Below, in pieces: positions 36,956 through 46,884 of a DNA stretch of 64,000 nucleotides (position 1 is its first letter; each line of letters starts with the position of its first letter). The DNA lies in the NCBI RefSeq assembly GCF_900089775.1, contig NZ_FLOB01000002.1, positions 558,001 through 622,000 of the forward strand, read 5' to 3'. The notes beneath the pieces were generated by a model, which was not told where the DNA came from, ran no database searches, and was given only the letters and a program-made list of their open reading frames with translations. The position numbers and the translations under genes were made by a program. Origin of the DNA: Marinomonas spartinae. Lineage in GTDB: Bacteria; Pseudomonadota; Gammaproteobacteria; Pseudomonadales; Marinomonadaceae.

Positions 36956-38134
36956 TTGACCGAAGTTGGGTTGTTTATTGTTCTATTTGTCGCGCTTTTT
37001 ATCGGCTGGGCAATGGGGCGAAAAAATCCGGCGAAAAAGCCAAAGCGTGAAAAGAAGAACGTTCCACCTGACTATTTCCGAGGCTTAAATCACCTTCTAA
37101 ATGACCAGCAATCCGAAGCCATTGATGCGTTTGTTGAGTCGTTAGAAATTAATTCTGATACGTTTGATATTCATTTAACGTTGGGCAGCTTGTTTCGCAA
37201 AAAAGGTGAGATACAAAAAGCCATTAATGTTCATCAAAGCTTGTTAGCACGCCCTGAAATATCTTCACGAGAAATGCGCATGGTGCAATTAGAACTGGCC
37301 AGTGACTTTATGTCGGCGGGTTTATTGGATCGTGCTAGTCGCTTGTTACTCAACATGGCAACGGCATCTCGTAAAAGTGAGTTTCATCCCAAGATTTTAA
37401 CCCTGCTGGTGGATCTATACGAATTTGAGCAAAGCTGGGATAACGCTATTCAAATTGGTACGGAACTGGTAAAAGACTCGCCTAATAAAAAAGAAATCAA
37501 ACGCTTAGCGCACTTTCATTGTGAGATGGCGCAAACACTGTTTAAAAAAGATCAGCCAAAAGAAGCCTACCAACATTATAAGCAAGCCTTGGGAGTCGAC
37601 CCTAGTTGTGTTCGAGCAAGCATTGGGGCCGCCGATGTGCTAAGCAGCCAGCGTCGCTATCGAGATGCGATTAAAGAGTTAAAGCAAGTGGCTGAACAGG
37701 ATGCGGAATATATATCCGTCGTGATTCCTAAGCTAAAAGATTGTTATCAACGGGTGTGGGGCAGTAGTGGTTTTGTGAAGTTTCTACAAGAGCAAAACCA
37801 GAAAAAGCCTTCTGCGGCGCTTATCTTGGCTTTGGCTGAACACTATATGGTTGATGACAAAGAATATGCCGAAATGTTTATGGTTGAGCAACTACGTTCC
37901 CATCCTACGGTAAAAGGCTTTAAAGCACTTATCAACCTGCAGATGGACTTATCCCGTGGGCAGAATCAGCAACACCTTGAAGTATTGTATGAGCTGATTG
38001 ATCAGCTTGCTAACTCCAAACCGCAATACCAATGTCGTCAGTGTGGTTTTTCCGGTTATCAGCTGCATTGGCAATGCCCTAGTTGTAAAAACTGGGGGAC
38101 AGTGAAGCCCATACATGGTTTGGAAGGCGAATAA
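36956..38134 (+). CDS. lapB: lipopolysaccharide assembly protein B (YciM)
   Basis: 392 residues from a TTG start with GGAAGGAG upstream. One N-terminal membrane helix (about 3-19), then PPDYFRGLNHLLNDQQSEAIDAF and a series of TPR repeats. The C-terminal rubredoxin-type zinc knuckle has CRQC and CPSC at about 364-382. LapB brings LpxC to the FtsH protease and so limits LPS synthesis. Cotranscribed with lapA and probably pyrF. Confidence 0.94.
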   Translation: MTEVGLFIVLFVALFIGWAMGRKNPAKKPKREKKNVPPDYFRGLNHLLNDQQSEAIDAFVESLEINSDTFDIHLTLGSLFRKKGEIQKAINVHQSLLARPEISSREMRMVQLELASDFMSAGLLDRASRLLLNMATASRKSEFHPKILTLLVDLYEFEQSWDNAIQIGTELVKDSPNKKEIKRLAHFHCEMAQTLFKKDQPKEAYQHYKQALGVDPSCVRASIGAADVLSSQRRYRDAIKELKQVAEQDAEYISVVIPKLKDCYQRVWGSSGFVKFLQEQNQKKPSAALILALAEHYMVDDKEYAEMFMVEQLRSHPTVKGFKALINLQMDLSRGQNQQHLEVLYELIDQLANSKPQYQCRQCGFSGYQLHWQCPSCKNWGTVKPIHGLEGE

Positions 38135-38223
38135 TTTTACTGAAAATTGGCGAGCTACCCTGCTAGCCGCCAATCAAATAACAGACACTGAACGAATAAA
38201 TAGCCGTAAAAAGAGGACGACGA

Positions 38224-38925
38224 ATGAACTGCCAATCCCCGATAGTGGTTGCCCTAGACTACCCAACCATGGCGCAATCTCTTGAGATGGCGAAACGCCT
38301 CGACCCAAGCCAATGTCGAGTGAAGGTAGGTAAGGAACTGTTTACCACAGCAGGTCCTGCTATCTTAGATGAACTCCATAAATTGGGTTTTGAAATTTTC
38401 TTAGATCTTAAATTTCATGATATTCCAAATACCGTGGCGAATGCCGTATGTGTGGCGGCCAAAGCGGGGGTTTGGATGGTCAACGTCCATGCTTCCGGTG
38501 GCCGTCGTATGATGGAAACCTCCGCCAATGCCTTGCAAAAACTGGATCATAAAACTTTGCTGATTGCGGTTACGGTGCTGACCAGTATGGATCAGTCTGA
38601 CCTGATCGAAGTGGGGATTGATCTAACGCCTGAGCAACATGTGAAGCGCCTTGCAAGGTTAGCTCAGTCTTCGGGTATGGATGGTGTGGTTTGCTCTGCA
38701 CAGGAGTCTTCTATCCTATCATCAGAGCTTGGTAAGGACTTTGTGTTGGTAACTCCAGGTATTCGTCCTGCGGGGTCTGATCAGGGAGACCAAAAGCGCA
38801 TTATGACACCCACTCAAGCCATGGCTGCGGGGAGTCATTATTTAGTCATGGGACGACCCATCACTCAAGCGGCGGATCCGATTGCGGTATTAACGCAAGT
38901 CAATCGTGACCTTGGTGTTTGTTAA
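38224..38925 (+). CDS. pyrF: orotidine-5'-phosphate decarboxylase
   Basis: 233 residues. VALDYPTMAQSLEMA at the start, FEIFLDLKFHDIPNTVANAV (catalytic D-x-K-x-x-D) in the middle, and VTPGIRPAGSDQGDQKRIMTP near the end. It makes UMP from OMP, the last step of pyrimidine synthesis. Follows lapB as in E. coli. Ends at a strong terminator. Confidence 0.96.
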   Translation: MNCQSPIVVALDYPTMAQSLEMAKRLDPSQCRVKVGKELFTTAGPAILDELHKLGFEIFLDLKFHDIPNTVANAVCVAAKAGVWMVNVHASGGRRMMETSANALQKLDHKTLLIAVTVLTSMDQSDLIEVGIDLTPEQHVKRLARLAQSSGMDGVVCSAQESSILSSELGKDFVLVTPGIRPAGSDQGDQKRIMTPTQAMAAGSHYLVMGRPITQAADPIAVLTQVNRDLGVC

Positions 38926-39030
38926 TAGCGCATGTAACAAAGAATAAATAGCATCTTGGTGATAAGACGGGTGCTATAGAAAGGGTCAATAGATTGCCCC
39001 TTGAATTGATCAAAAAAAGCTTTTACCCTA

Positions 39031-39073
39031 AAAACGATCCTGACGTATTCATAATACTCAGGGTCGTTTTTTT
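39031..39073 (+). terminator. rho-independent terminator of pyrF
   Basis: AAACGATCCTGA pairs with TCAGGGTCGTTT (with wobble) and further bases toward the loop, then T7. Confidence 0.8.
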
Positions 39074-39116
39074 ATTGGCTGGATGCCGAGTATTAACCAA
39101 CAAAAAGGATGTTATT

Positions 39117-39434
39117 ATGATCACGTTGTCTTTTTTACGCACGTTACTTTTCCGTTCTATTCTTTTACTCGCTTTGTCTCCTATGGCTCTGTTTGCCGCC
39201 ACTCCTCTAAATATTAATGTGGCAACGGCCGACCAACTGGCGGCCGTCATGTCTGGTGTGGGTGAGAAAAAAGCACAGGCGATTATTGATTATCGTAAAG
39301 AGCATGGTGCGTTTAAATCGGTTGATCAGCTTGTGAAGGTGAAAGGTATTGGTGAGGTATTGCTAGAGCGCAATAAAGCGTTGCTGCAAGTGGCAATTCC
39401 GTCTGATGCCAAAAGTGCTTCATCCAAGCAGTAA
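39117..39434 (+). CDS. ComEA-like helix-hairpin-helix protein
   Basis: 105 residues from the ATG at 39117 with AAGGA upstream. A signal peptide at about 1-28 ends FAA-TP. The rest is one (HhH)2 unit: LNINVATADQLAAVMSGVGEKKAQAIIDYRKEHGAFKSVDQLVKVKGIGEVLLER. This is the ComEA DNA-binding repeat. In competent bacteria, periplasmic ComEA ratchets incoming DNA. Small exported ComEA-like proteins are common in gammaproteobacteria and not all serve in competence. Confidence 0.88.
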   Translation: MITLSFLRTLLFRSILLLALSPMALFAATPLNINVATADQLAAVMSGVGEKKAQAIIDYRKEHGAFKSVDQLVKVKGIGEVLLERNKALLQVAIPSDAKSASSKQ

Positions 39435-39476
39435 CCCATAAGGCTTTGTCGATCATGCAAATGTATCGACATCGCT

Positions 39477-39526
39477 AAAAAACAAGCCCATCATGGTTAA
39501 AAATAACTTGATGGGCTTGTTTTTTT
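39477..39526. terminator. bidirectional terminator
   Basis: AACAAGCCCATCA pairs with TGATGGGCTTGTT, flanked by A and T tracts, between the convergent ComEA-like and SulP genes. Confidence 0.9.
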
Positions 39527-39558
39527 AGTATTGGCTAGGGCAGACAAAAGATGGGGCT

Positions 39559-41301
39559 TTATTGGTCCTCTTGTTCATCCCCGCAGCGCTTTTCCAGTTT
39601 TTGTATGGCTTGATGCTGTGTCAAAAATACCTCGCCAGTGAGGGTATTGAGCAGCTGAGTGCCTTTTAATTTATCCATCACTGGACCTTTTACTTCCGAT
39701 AGATGCAGCTTCACCCCAGAGTCAGATAAGCGGACGACGATTTTCTCTAAGCTTTGCATTGCACTGGCATCGATCATGTTCACCGCGTTACACATTAAGA
39801 TTAAGTGTTTAATGTCGGTATTTTGCGAAACAATGGTTTGCAGTCGGTCTTCTAATACCCGAGCATTAGCAAAAAATAGATTCTCGTCGATGCGAATGGT
39901 GAGAATGTGAGGGTGCTTTTCGACCGCAAAACGCTGCTCGTTACGAAAGTGTTCTGTTCCCGGCACTCGGCCGACAATGGCAATATGAGGATGGCTTGTG
40001 TGCCAAAGGAAGAACAGGAGAGATAAAACCACACCCGCAATTAAGCCTGTTTCCATGCCATCGAGCAGCACAACGAAAAACGTAACCAATAAAAGAATGG
40101 CTTCTTTTTTAGAAAATCGCCAAAGCTGTTTTACGTCTCCAATATTAACCAGCTTCAACATCGAGATAGAGATAATAGAGGACAAAATGGCAGTCGGTAA
40201 ATAATAAAACAGCGGTGTTAAGAAGAGTAAGGTTAACAGAATTAATAATGCAGAAATAATCCCTGTCATCGGGCTTTTTGCTCCAGATTCTGCATTCAAT
40301 ACCGTGCGTGAAAACCCGCCTGTAACAGGAAAAGCACCGCATAAGGCGGAACCAATATTCGCCATTCCAAGTCCCATTAATTCTTGATTTGGGTCGATGT
40401 CTTGACGGTATTTCGCTGCGTAGGTTTGGGCGACTGATACTGAGCCGACAAAGCCGACAATACTAATCAGAAACGCGCTGGGGAGCAGCTCCTTAAGTAC
40501 GCTGAGATTCACCGCACTGATCTTGAGGGTGGGAATAGAGCTGGATACCGCCCCAATAATGCTAACGCCTAGCCGATCCAAAGAGAAAACGCCAACAGCA
40601 ATCGTTGTACCAGCCACCACCAATATGGAGCCTGACTTACCAAAAAGCTGGACGGTTTTGGAAGAACAACCAAGGGCTTTCAGCAAAGAAGGGAAATACC
40701 GCTTCATCAGCACCAGAGATGTAATCGAAGCGATACTTAACACGAGTGTCGGAATGTTTGTGTTATGAATGTGCTTGGCTAGGCTACTCACTAGCGGAAT
40801 GAGGGTGTCGCCGTAGGTGTGAACACCGAGTAAATGCTTTACTTGCCCAAGAATGATTAACAGCGCAGAGGCACTAATAAAGCCGGAGATCACTGGATGA
40901 CTTAGTAGGTTAGTTAAAAAGCCGAGGCGCAAAATGCTCAATATCAATAACATCGTGCCTGATAGCAACGCCAGTAAAATGGCGATTGTGGCGTATTGAT
41001 CTGTTCCCACGGTTGCAAAAGGCAATACGGCGGATGCCGTCATGACCGAGGTGATGGCAACGGGTCCAACCGCTAAGATGCGGCTCGTGCCAAAAAGAGA
41101 ATATAAAATAGAGGGTAAAATGCTGGCATACAATCCGGTTATCGCTGGTAGACCAGCTAGCATGGCATACGCCAAGCTTTGTGGAATGACCATGATAGTA
41201 AAGACGATGCTGGCGATCGTATCAGCCTGCATATCCGCCGCTTTATAAGTCTTCAACCATTGCCAAGCGGGAAGTAATCGAACAAGCGTATTATTTTTCA
41301 C
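39559..41301 (-). CDS. SulP-family anion transporter with STAS domain
   Basis: 580 residues. Starts LLPAWQWLKTYKAADMQADTIASIVFTIMVIPQSLAYAMLAGLPAITGLYAS, the SulP signature, followed by about 11-12 membrane helices. The C-terminal STAS domain (about 440-560) includes ILTIRIDENLFFANARVLED and DIKHLILMCNAVNMIDASAMQSLE. The family moves sulfate, bicarbonate or other anions by proton or sodium symport. The neighbour is a persulfide-dioxygenase-like gene in the same orientation with an 81-base gap, which favours a sulfur-oxyanion substrate. Confidence 0.93.
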   Translation of the reverse strand: MKNNTLVRLLPAWQWLKTYKAADMQADTIASIVFTIMVIPQSLAYAMLAGLPAITGLYASILPSILYSLFGTSRILAVGPVAITSVMTASAVLPFATVGTDQYATIAILLALLSGTMLLILSILRLGFLTNLLSHPVISGFISASALLIILGQVKHLLGVHTYGDTLIPLVSSLAKHIHNTNIPTLVLSIASITSLVLMKRYFPSLLKALGCSSKTVQLFGKSGSILVVAGTTIAVGVFSLDRLGVSIIGAVSSSIPTLKISAVNLSVLKELLPSAFLISIVGFVGSVSVAQTYAAKYRQDIDPNQELMGLGMANIGSALCGAFPVTGGFSRTVLNAESGAKSPMTGIISALLILLTLLFLTPLFYYLPTAILSSIISISMLKLVNIGDVKQLWRFSKKEAILLLVTFFVVLLDGMETGLIAGVVLSLLFFLWHTSHPHIAIVGRVPGTEHFRNEQRFAVEKHPHILTIRIDENLFFANARVLEDRLQTIVSQNTDIKHLILMCNAVNMIDASAMQSLEKIVVRLSDSGVKLHLSEVKGPVMDKLKGTQLLNTLTGEVFLTQHQAIQKLEKRCGDEQEDQ

Positions 41302-41382
41302 AAAAAATATCCTTTATGACAACGAGTGCCTTTTTTCACACTGCCTTTTTATAAGCATGTCCACTGTTATGGGACGATGGTT

Positions 41383-42255
41383 TTAGGGCAGATTGATCGG
41401 GATTTTTAAATAACCTATACCATTGCTTTCCTGAGGAGGCATATTGCCCGCACGCATATTGACTTGCACACTTGGCCAGATCAGTTTTGGCATATTGAGA
41501 GTGGCATCTTTTTGTTGGCGCATCGTGCAAAACTCTTCCTCAGTAATCCCTGAGTGAATATGCAGATTATGGCTTTTTTGCTCAGCGACGCTGGTTTCCC
41601 AAACATACTCATGGCGGTTAGGGGCTTTGTAGTCATGGCATAAAAAGAGTCGTGTTGTATCAGGAAGGCTGAAAATCTTTTGAATAGACTGATACAAGGC
41701 GCGAGCATCGCCACCCGGAAAATCACATCGTGCCGTGCCGTAATCGGGCATAAAAAGTGTATCGCCAATAAAGGCAGCATCGCCAATTAAATAGCTCACG
41801 CAAGCGGGTGTGTGGCCAGGCGTGTGCAGTACACGAATAGAATCTTGAGCAAATGGAAGTATGCTGGACTCGTTAACGAGAAGGTCAAACTGCGAGCCAT
41901 CATGGGCAAAGCTATCATCGGTATTTAATAGCTTAGAGAAGGTGCTCTGTACTTGGGATATGTGTTCGCCAATAACCGTTTTCCCCCCCAGTTGTTCTTT
42001 TAAATAAGAGGCGGCAGAAAAGTGATCCGCATGGACATGGGTTTCTAAAATGTATGTGAGCGTGAGGTGTTTACCCTTTATGAATGCAATGATTTTATCC
42101 GCATTGACTGTGCTGGTATGACCTGATGCAGGATCAAAATCCAAGACGGAATCAATGATGGCACAGGTTTGCTGATGACGGTCTTCAACGACATAAGAAG
42201 CGGTAAAGGTAGTCTCATCAAAAAAAGCCGTAATGGTATGGGTAGAAGAGGGCAT
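41383..42255 (-). CDS. MBL-fold hydrolase, persulfide-dioxygenase-like
   Basis: 290 residues. Metallo-beta-lactamase fold with ETHVHADHFSAA (HxHxDH), HTPGHTPACVSYLIGD, FIGDTLFMPDYGTARCDFPGGDARALYQSI and LFLCHDY. The RCDFPGGDA...LY segment is characteristic of persulfide dioxygenases and Blh-like proteins, which oxidise glutathione persulfide to sulfite. Upstream DNA at 42270-42305 is very AT-rich with short TTAT/ATAA palindromes, as seen at ArsR/BigR-type operators, but no regulator gene is in view. It may work with the SulP transporter that follows. Confidence 0.82.
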   Translation of the reverse strand: MPSSTHTITAFFDETTFTASYVVEDRHQQTCAIIDSVLDFDPASGHTSTVNADKIIAFIKGKHLTLTYILETHVHADHFSAASYLKEQLGGKTVIGEHISQVQSTFSKLLNTDDSFAHDGSQFDLLVNESSILPFAQDSIRVLHTPGHTPACVSYLIGDAAFIGDTLFMPDYGTARCDFPGGDARALYQSIQKIFSLPDTTRLFLCHDYKAPNRHEYVWETSVAEQKSHNLHIHSGITEEEFCTMRQQKDATLNMPKLIWPSVQVNMRAGNMPPQESNGIGYLKIPINLP

Positions 42256-42443
42256 GTCTGTCTGCCTTTTTAAATATAAAGTTATTCTATAATGTTATAT
42301 AAGGTTTGATAGTTAGTAAAGAGGCTGTTTGTTTAGTGTTGCTGTTGTAATGAGTTGTTGGAATAAATGGCACGATTTCTCGGACGACAAGGGGAAAATT
42401 TGTTAATCTAATGAGTCGTTCCCATCACGAAGGAAGTAAGGTT

Positions 42444-44474
42444 GTGTCGCAAGAATTTGAAGTCGTTTCCTCTTATGCCCCAGCTGGTGATCAGCCAAAA
42501 GCCATTGAAAAATTAGTACAAGGGGTTGAGGCGGGCCTTGCCCACCAAACACTATTGGGGGTGACTGGATCGGGTAAAACTTACACCGTTGCCAATGTGA
42601 TTTCGCAAGTCAAGCGACCAACCATTGTCATGGCACACAACAAAACCTTAGCGGCGCAACTGTATGGCGAATTTAAAGAGTTCTTCCCGAATAATGCCGT
42701 CGAGTACTTTGTTTCTTATTATGACTATTATCAGCCAGAAGCCTATGTAGCAGCGTCCGATACCTTTATTGAGAAAGACGCCTCAGTCAATGAGCACATC
42801 GAGCAGATGCGCTTATCGGCTACCAAAGCCCTGCTAGAACGAGAAGACGTTATCATCGTGGCAACCGTCTCAGCGATATACGGTTTGGGGGACCCACAAT
42901 CTTATTTAAAAATGATGCTGCACCTTGATCGGGGGGATCGTATCGACCAACGGGCTGTACTACGCCGTTTGGCAGAATTACAATATAGTCGCAACGATAT
43001 GGTGTTTGAGCGCGGTAACTTTCGTGTACGAGGCGATGTGATCGATGTATTTCCGGCCGATTCTGAAGACACTGCCATACGCATCGAATTATTTGATGAC
43101 GAAGTGGATAACTTATCTATGTTTGATCCACTCACGAACAAAACGATTCGCAAAGTACCACGGGTGACGATCTATCCGAAAACCCACTATGTGACACCGC
43201 GCGAAACAGTAGAAAGTGCCATTGCACGCATTAAAGTAGAGCTCGACCAACGATTGGAACAACTTAAATCCATGAACAAACTGGTCGAATTACAGCGCTT
43301 AGAGCAGCGCACGCGATACGACTTGGAGATGATGCAAGAGCTAGGCTACTGTTCTGGCATTGAGAACTACTCACGCTATTTATCTGGCCGAGAAGAAGGC
43401 TCGCCACCACCAACCTTATTCGATTACCTCCCTGCGAATGCGCTATTGGTCATTGATGAATCCCATGTGACCGTACCGCAGATCGGCGCCATGTATAAAG
43501 GTGACCGATCACGGAAAGAAAACTTAGTGGAATATGGATTCCGCTTGCCCTCAGCTCTCGATAATCGCCCCATGCGTTTTGAAGAGTGGGAACAAATTAA
43601 ACCACAAACGATCTTTGTCTCCGCCACACCTGGAAAATACGAAGAGGAGCATCAGGATTGGGTCGTTGAACAAATTGTTCGCCCAACTGGCTTGATTGAC
43701 CCGATTTTAGAAGTGCGTCCTGTGGCCACACAAGTGGATGATTTGCTCTCGGAAATCAACAAGCGTGCCCCCATTGGCGAGCGTGTGTTAGTCACTACCT
43801 TGACCAAACGCATGGCCGAGGATTTAACCGATTACCTGAACGACCATGGTGTACGCGTTCGCTATTTGCATTCGGATATCGATACCGTAGAGCGTGTTGA
43901 AATCATTCGAGATCTACGTCTAGGAGAATTCGATGTATTGGTGGGGATCAACCTATTGCGAGAAGGGCTTGATATTCCCGAGGTGAGTCTGGTTGCCATT
44001 TTGGATGCCGATAAAGAAGGCTTCCTACGCTCAGAACGCTCTTTAATTCAGACCATTGGTCGAGCCGCCCGTAACGTGAAAGGGATGGCGATTTTGTATG
44101 CGGATCGTATCACCGGTTCCATGGAGCGTGCGATTAGCGAAACCAACCGTCGCCGGGCCACCCAAGAAGCCTTTAATACAGAACATGGTATTGTACCAAA
44201 AGGGATTACCAAGTCCGTAGAAGATATTCTCGAAGGCGCTTATAACCCAGGTGCAGGGAAAGGTCGTGGCAAACAAACTAAGAAAGTGGCAGAAACCGCC
44301 AAAGATTATCAAGTTGAAAGCATGGAAGATGTGGCGCAAGTTCGTAAAGCCATAGTACAACTGCAAAAAGAAATGATCGTCGCTTCCGAAGAGCTTAAAT
44401 TTGAATTGGCGGCGGGTTACCGCGATCAAATTCGTCAATTGCAGAAAAAGCTGAAAGACGTGGGCGAAGGCTAA
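42444..44474 (+). CDS. uvrB: excinuclease ABC subunit B
   Basis: 676 residues from GTG 42444, which has GGAAGTAAGG directly upstream and gives the usual N terminus ([20 protein letters not shown]). An in-frame ATG at 42411 has no clear ribosome site. Walker [11 protein letters not shown] (about 37-46), the beta-hairpin region [19 protein letters not shown] (II), [17 protein letters not shown] (V), TIGRAARN (VI), and the C-terminal UvrC-binding coiled coil ([18 protein letters not shown]). The damage-verifying helicase of nucleotide excision repair. I see no LexA box upstream. Confidence 0.96.
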   Translation: MSQEFEVVSSYAPAGDQPKAIEKLVQGVEAGLAHQTLLGVTGSGKTYTVANVISQVKRPTIVMAHNKTLAAQLYGEFKEFFPNNAVEYFVSYYDYYQPEAYVAASDTFIEKDASVNEHIEQMRLSATKALLEREDVIIVATVSAIYGLGDPQSYLKMMLHLDRGDRIDQRAVLRRLAELQYSRNDMVFERGNFRVRGDVIDVFPADSEDTAIRIELFDDEVDNLSMFDPLTNKTIRKVPRVTIYPKTHYVTPRETVESAIARIKVELDQRLEQLKSMNKLVELQRLEQRTRYDLEMMQELGYCSGIENYSRYLSGREEGSPPPTLFDYLPANALLVIDESHVTVPQIGAMYKGDRSRKENLVEYGFRLPSALDNRPMRFEEWEQIKPQTIFVSATPGKYEEEHQDWVVEQIVRPTGLIDPILEVRPVATQVDDLLSEINKRAPIGERVLVTTLTKRMAEDLTDYLNDHGVRVRYLHSDIDTVERVEIIRDLRLGEFDVLVGINLLREGLDIPEVSLVAILDADKEGFLRSERSLIQTIGRAARNVKGMAILYADRITGSMERAISETNRRRATQEAFNTEHGIVPKGITKSVEDILEGAYNPGAGKGRGKQTKKVAETAKDYQVESMEDVAQVRKAIVQLQKEMIVASEELKFELAAGYRDQIRQLQKKLKDVGEG

Positions 44475-44566
44475 GGGAGAACCTGCTTGTCGCCTCTATA
44501 TATCTGAGTAAAATAACATCAATTTGATGGCGTAAATAACAGTAACAACAAAAGAGGAAGTGGGGT

Positions 44567-44749
44567 ATGGCGATAACATTAAGAAACTACAATATCGTTC
44601 GTGTGATCGACAACGGCGTTATTGTCAATTGCACAGTCATCAACATGTTCTACGACTACGTTACGGTTAAATTTAAAGGCCAAGAATACAAAGTGCCTTA
44701 CCATTTGATTGACGAAGTGGTCGGTCACGAACTACTGATCCCAGCCTAG
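44567..44749 (+). CDS. conserved small protein of unknown function
   Basis: 60 residues from an ATG preceded by GAGGAAGTGGGG. The sequence predicts a compact beta-rich fold (YNIVRVIDNGVIVNCTVINMFYDYVTVKFKGQEYKVPYHLIDEVVG), SH3-like in its strand pattern. It is not acidic or basic enough to guess a partner. It lies between uvrB and the tRNA-Val gene. Confidence 0.65.
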   Translation: MAITLRNYNIVRVIDNGVIVNCTVINMFYDYVTVKFKGQEYKVPYHLIDEVVGHELLIPA

Positions 44750-44834
44750 TTTGTGTGTGAAAACAAAGATTTAAAAAAAATGAAACAAACCCTTGTCAAA
44801 CCAAAAAGGCTGGGTATAATAGCCAACACTTTTT

Positions 44835-44911
<77 letters not shown>

Positions 44912-44931
44912 CCGAATTTAGTAATAAAATC

Positions 44932-44964
44932 AAGGGCTTACATTTGTTTGTAAGCCCTTTTTTT
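44932..44964 (+). terminator. terminator after tRNA-Val
   Basis: AAGGGCTTAC and GTAAGCCCTT form a perfect ten-base stem with an eight-base loop, then T's. Confidence 0.85.
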
Positions 44965-45113
44965 GTGTCTGTTTATCCTTACTTTATCCATTTCTTATCC
45001 TTATCTATCTGTTCTTTGGTAGTGTTTAGCATTAATTTGGCTGTATTTGTATGTTTCTAAAATCGCCTTTTTTAATGTCATTTTCGTTCAAGCATATAAA
45101 AAAAAGAGAGCGG

Positions 45114-46355
45114 CTAGCTCTCTTCTTCGTCGATGAGTTTGGCGAGTTCTCTCGGTATTCGATTGTCTTTCCAGTTGATATTTGTCATGTCTATTTTGCT
45201 GACGTCTAGACCCGCCGCCACTTGCAGGGCTTCTTTTTGTTCGTGGCCGTCTATGTAGTGGTTGGTCATGTCTTCTGTCGCGTGGCCAGCCAGCGCCATA
45301 ATATATTCTTTCGGATAGCCGGCTTTAAAGTAGAGCATGATGCCGAGCGCGCGGATGTCGTGGAACGATGGCCTTTCGTTTGGTTTTAGGTGATCGTATG
45401 CGCCACTTTTGTCACGCCATTCACGGAATTTACGCGTTAAGTAATCCGGTAACACGGCGAATGGGTGGGGTTTTGCGGCTAGGTCGCGTCTGTCCATTCT
45501 GTTTGGCCGACAATGTATTAAGTAAGGGCAGTGTGTTGTGCTGGTGATTGCATCGTTTACAGCGTTCCACAGCGGGTCGCCCATTGCGATGTTGATATGA
45601 ACAGGGGTTTTGTAGTTGCGGGTTTTGCGCTGCAATATTTTGATAGAGCGTGTTTTTATATCGATATCGCGCGCAATTTGAATGTCTACCAAGTCACTGC
45701 GGCGCTGCAGGCTATATAAAGCGATATCCATGGCACGTTTTAGCCAGGGCGGCGCAATTTTGTAAATCTCCATATAGCTGTCGAATGTGTGGCGTTGTCG
45801 CTTGCGAGCTTCTGGCTCTTTTGCTTTTAGCTGTTCAGCTGGGTTTAGGTCGCAATACCCTGCGGTGATCGCATAGCGAAATATGTCACGCATTAGCGGG
45901 ACGTGTTTTTGTTGAGCGTGTGGCGTCTTGGTTTTGAGTAAGTTGTTGAGGTCGAACGTGCGAACGTCTTGCACTCGAATTTTTGACCACAACTCCATAT
46001 ATTCATCTAACTTGCTCAGCTTGATATCGACTGTACTTTTACTCTGTTTTTTCGCTTCCAATGCAGCCAATAAGACAGTGTGTTTAAACTCGTCTAAAAC
46101 TTGCGACATGGGAGGGTTACTTGGGTTGTAATTGCGAAGTTCTTCGGCGCGACGAGCAATGCGATTAACTAACGATTCTTGATCCGATAGGGCAATATTT
46201 AGCGCGGCTGCAGCGTCGATTGCAACGGATTCAGGAATATTTTTGCCCAACGACTCCATTTTGCCATCAGGCATTTTGTAGTAGTAATAGGTCCCGCTTT
46301 GGTTTCGCATTACTTTTAAGTTGCGTGCGAGTCTGTTGGGCTTTCTAGGGCTCAT
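45114..46355 (-). CDS. tyrosine recombinase (phage integrase)
   Basis: 413 residues. A lambda-Int-like layout: an N-terminal arm-binding part (GTYYYYKMPDGKMESLG), a SAM-like core-binding part, and a catalytic domain with Arg in YSLQRRSDLV, Lys in the beta-hairpin (ILQRKTRN), HDIRA (His-x-x-Arg), LAGHAT and the nucleophile in NHYIDGH. It should integrate the element at the neighbouring tRNA-Val gene. It overlaps the Xis-like gene by 4 bases and is last in the leftward operon. Confidence 0.93.
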   Translation of the reverse strand: MSPRKPNRLARNLKVMRNQSGTYYYYKMPDGKMESLGKNIPESVAIDAAAALNIALSDQESLVNRIARRAEELRNYNPSNPPMSQVLDEFKHTVLLAALEAKKQSKSTVDIKLSKLDEYMELWSKIRVQDVRTFDLNNLLKTKTPHAQQKHVPLMRDIFRYAITAGYCDLNPAEQLKAKEPEARKRQRHTFDSYMEIYKIAPPWLKRAMDIALYSLQRRSDLVDIQIARDIDIKTRSIKILQRKTRNYKTPVHINIAMGDPLWNAVNDAITSTTHCPYLIHCRPNRMDRRDLAAKPHPFAVLPDYLTRKFREWRDKSGAYDHLKPNERPSFHDIRALGIMLYFKAGYPKEYIMALAGHATEDMTNHYIDGHEQKEALQVAAGLDVSKIDMTNINWKDNRIPRELAKLIDEEES

Positions 46356-46663
46356 CGTGTTGCCATGCCTTGTCTAAATTCGTGTTTCAGTAGTATTGCG
46401 TCAGCAAGTGGGTTGCCTGTATTTGCTGATTCAATACGTTTTTCTTTTGGTTTTTCCGGTGTGCTTTCGCTGTATCCGTAGGCTGGTTGGCCATCTGGTA
46501 AAATCCAGACAAACCACAACTTTCCCTCTAGTTCACCAGGCAGCTCGCCTTTTTTGAGCTGGCGACGAAGGCGAGGCAGCTCGCGCTCAGGGTCAGTAAA
46601 GTTATTCTTTGCAAACTCTGCAAGGCGTTGCTTGCGGGGCCATTTTGGTTTTATTAAGCTCAT
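46352..46663 (-). CDS. excisionase-like small protein
   Basis: 103 residues from ATG 46663 (AGGAAA 6 bases upstream; an earlier ATG at 46681 is weaker). Basic N terminus (IKPKWPRKQRLAEFAKNNFTDPERELPRLRRQLKKGELPGELEGKLWFV) in the style of winged-helix Xis/PrtN-like proteins. It directly precedes and overlaps int, the usual place of the recombination directionality factor. The role rests mainly on position. Confidence 0.6.
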   Translation of the reverse strand: MSLIKPKWPRKQRLAEFAKNNFTDPERELPRLRRQLKKGELPGELEGKLWFVWILPDGQPAYGYSESTPEKPKEKRIESANTGNPLADAILLKHEFRQGMATR

Positions 46664-46710
46664 TGTGCTTTCCTTTTTCAATGATGATATTTATGTATTG
46701 ATTGCTGTAC

Positions 46711-46875
46711 TCAGAGGTTCTTACTGTTTTCCTCGATAATTTTTTTTATACAGGTTTGGCAGAGATGGCGCTGTTTGCCGTTTTCATCGATCCAGATCGA
46801 TGTTGTACCGTCGTGTTCTGTCGTTGCCTGACAGCCTGGCGTTTCACATGGTATTGGTTTGGCTTCATTATTCAT
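46711..46875 (-). CDS. small zinc-finger-like protein
   Basis: 54 residues, ATG with GGAGAA upstream. Two cysteine pairs, C10-x4-C15 and C39-x2-C42, suggest a treble-clef or zinc-ribbon knot. The core is TTEHDGTTSIWIDENGKQRHLC. Part of the leftward operon between the methyltransferase and the Xis-like gene. Family not recognised. Confidence 0.6.
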   Translation of the reverse strand: MNNEAKPIPCETPGCQATTEHDGTTSIWIDENGKQRHLCQTCIKKIIEENSKNL

Positions 46876-46884
46876 GGGTTCTCC

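Noticed and set aside
42300..42443. LexA box in front of uvrB
   Set aside because: CTGTT and GTTGCTG segments occur, but none fits CTG-N10-CAG.
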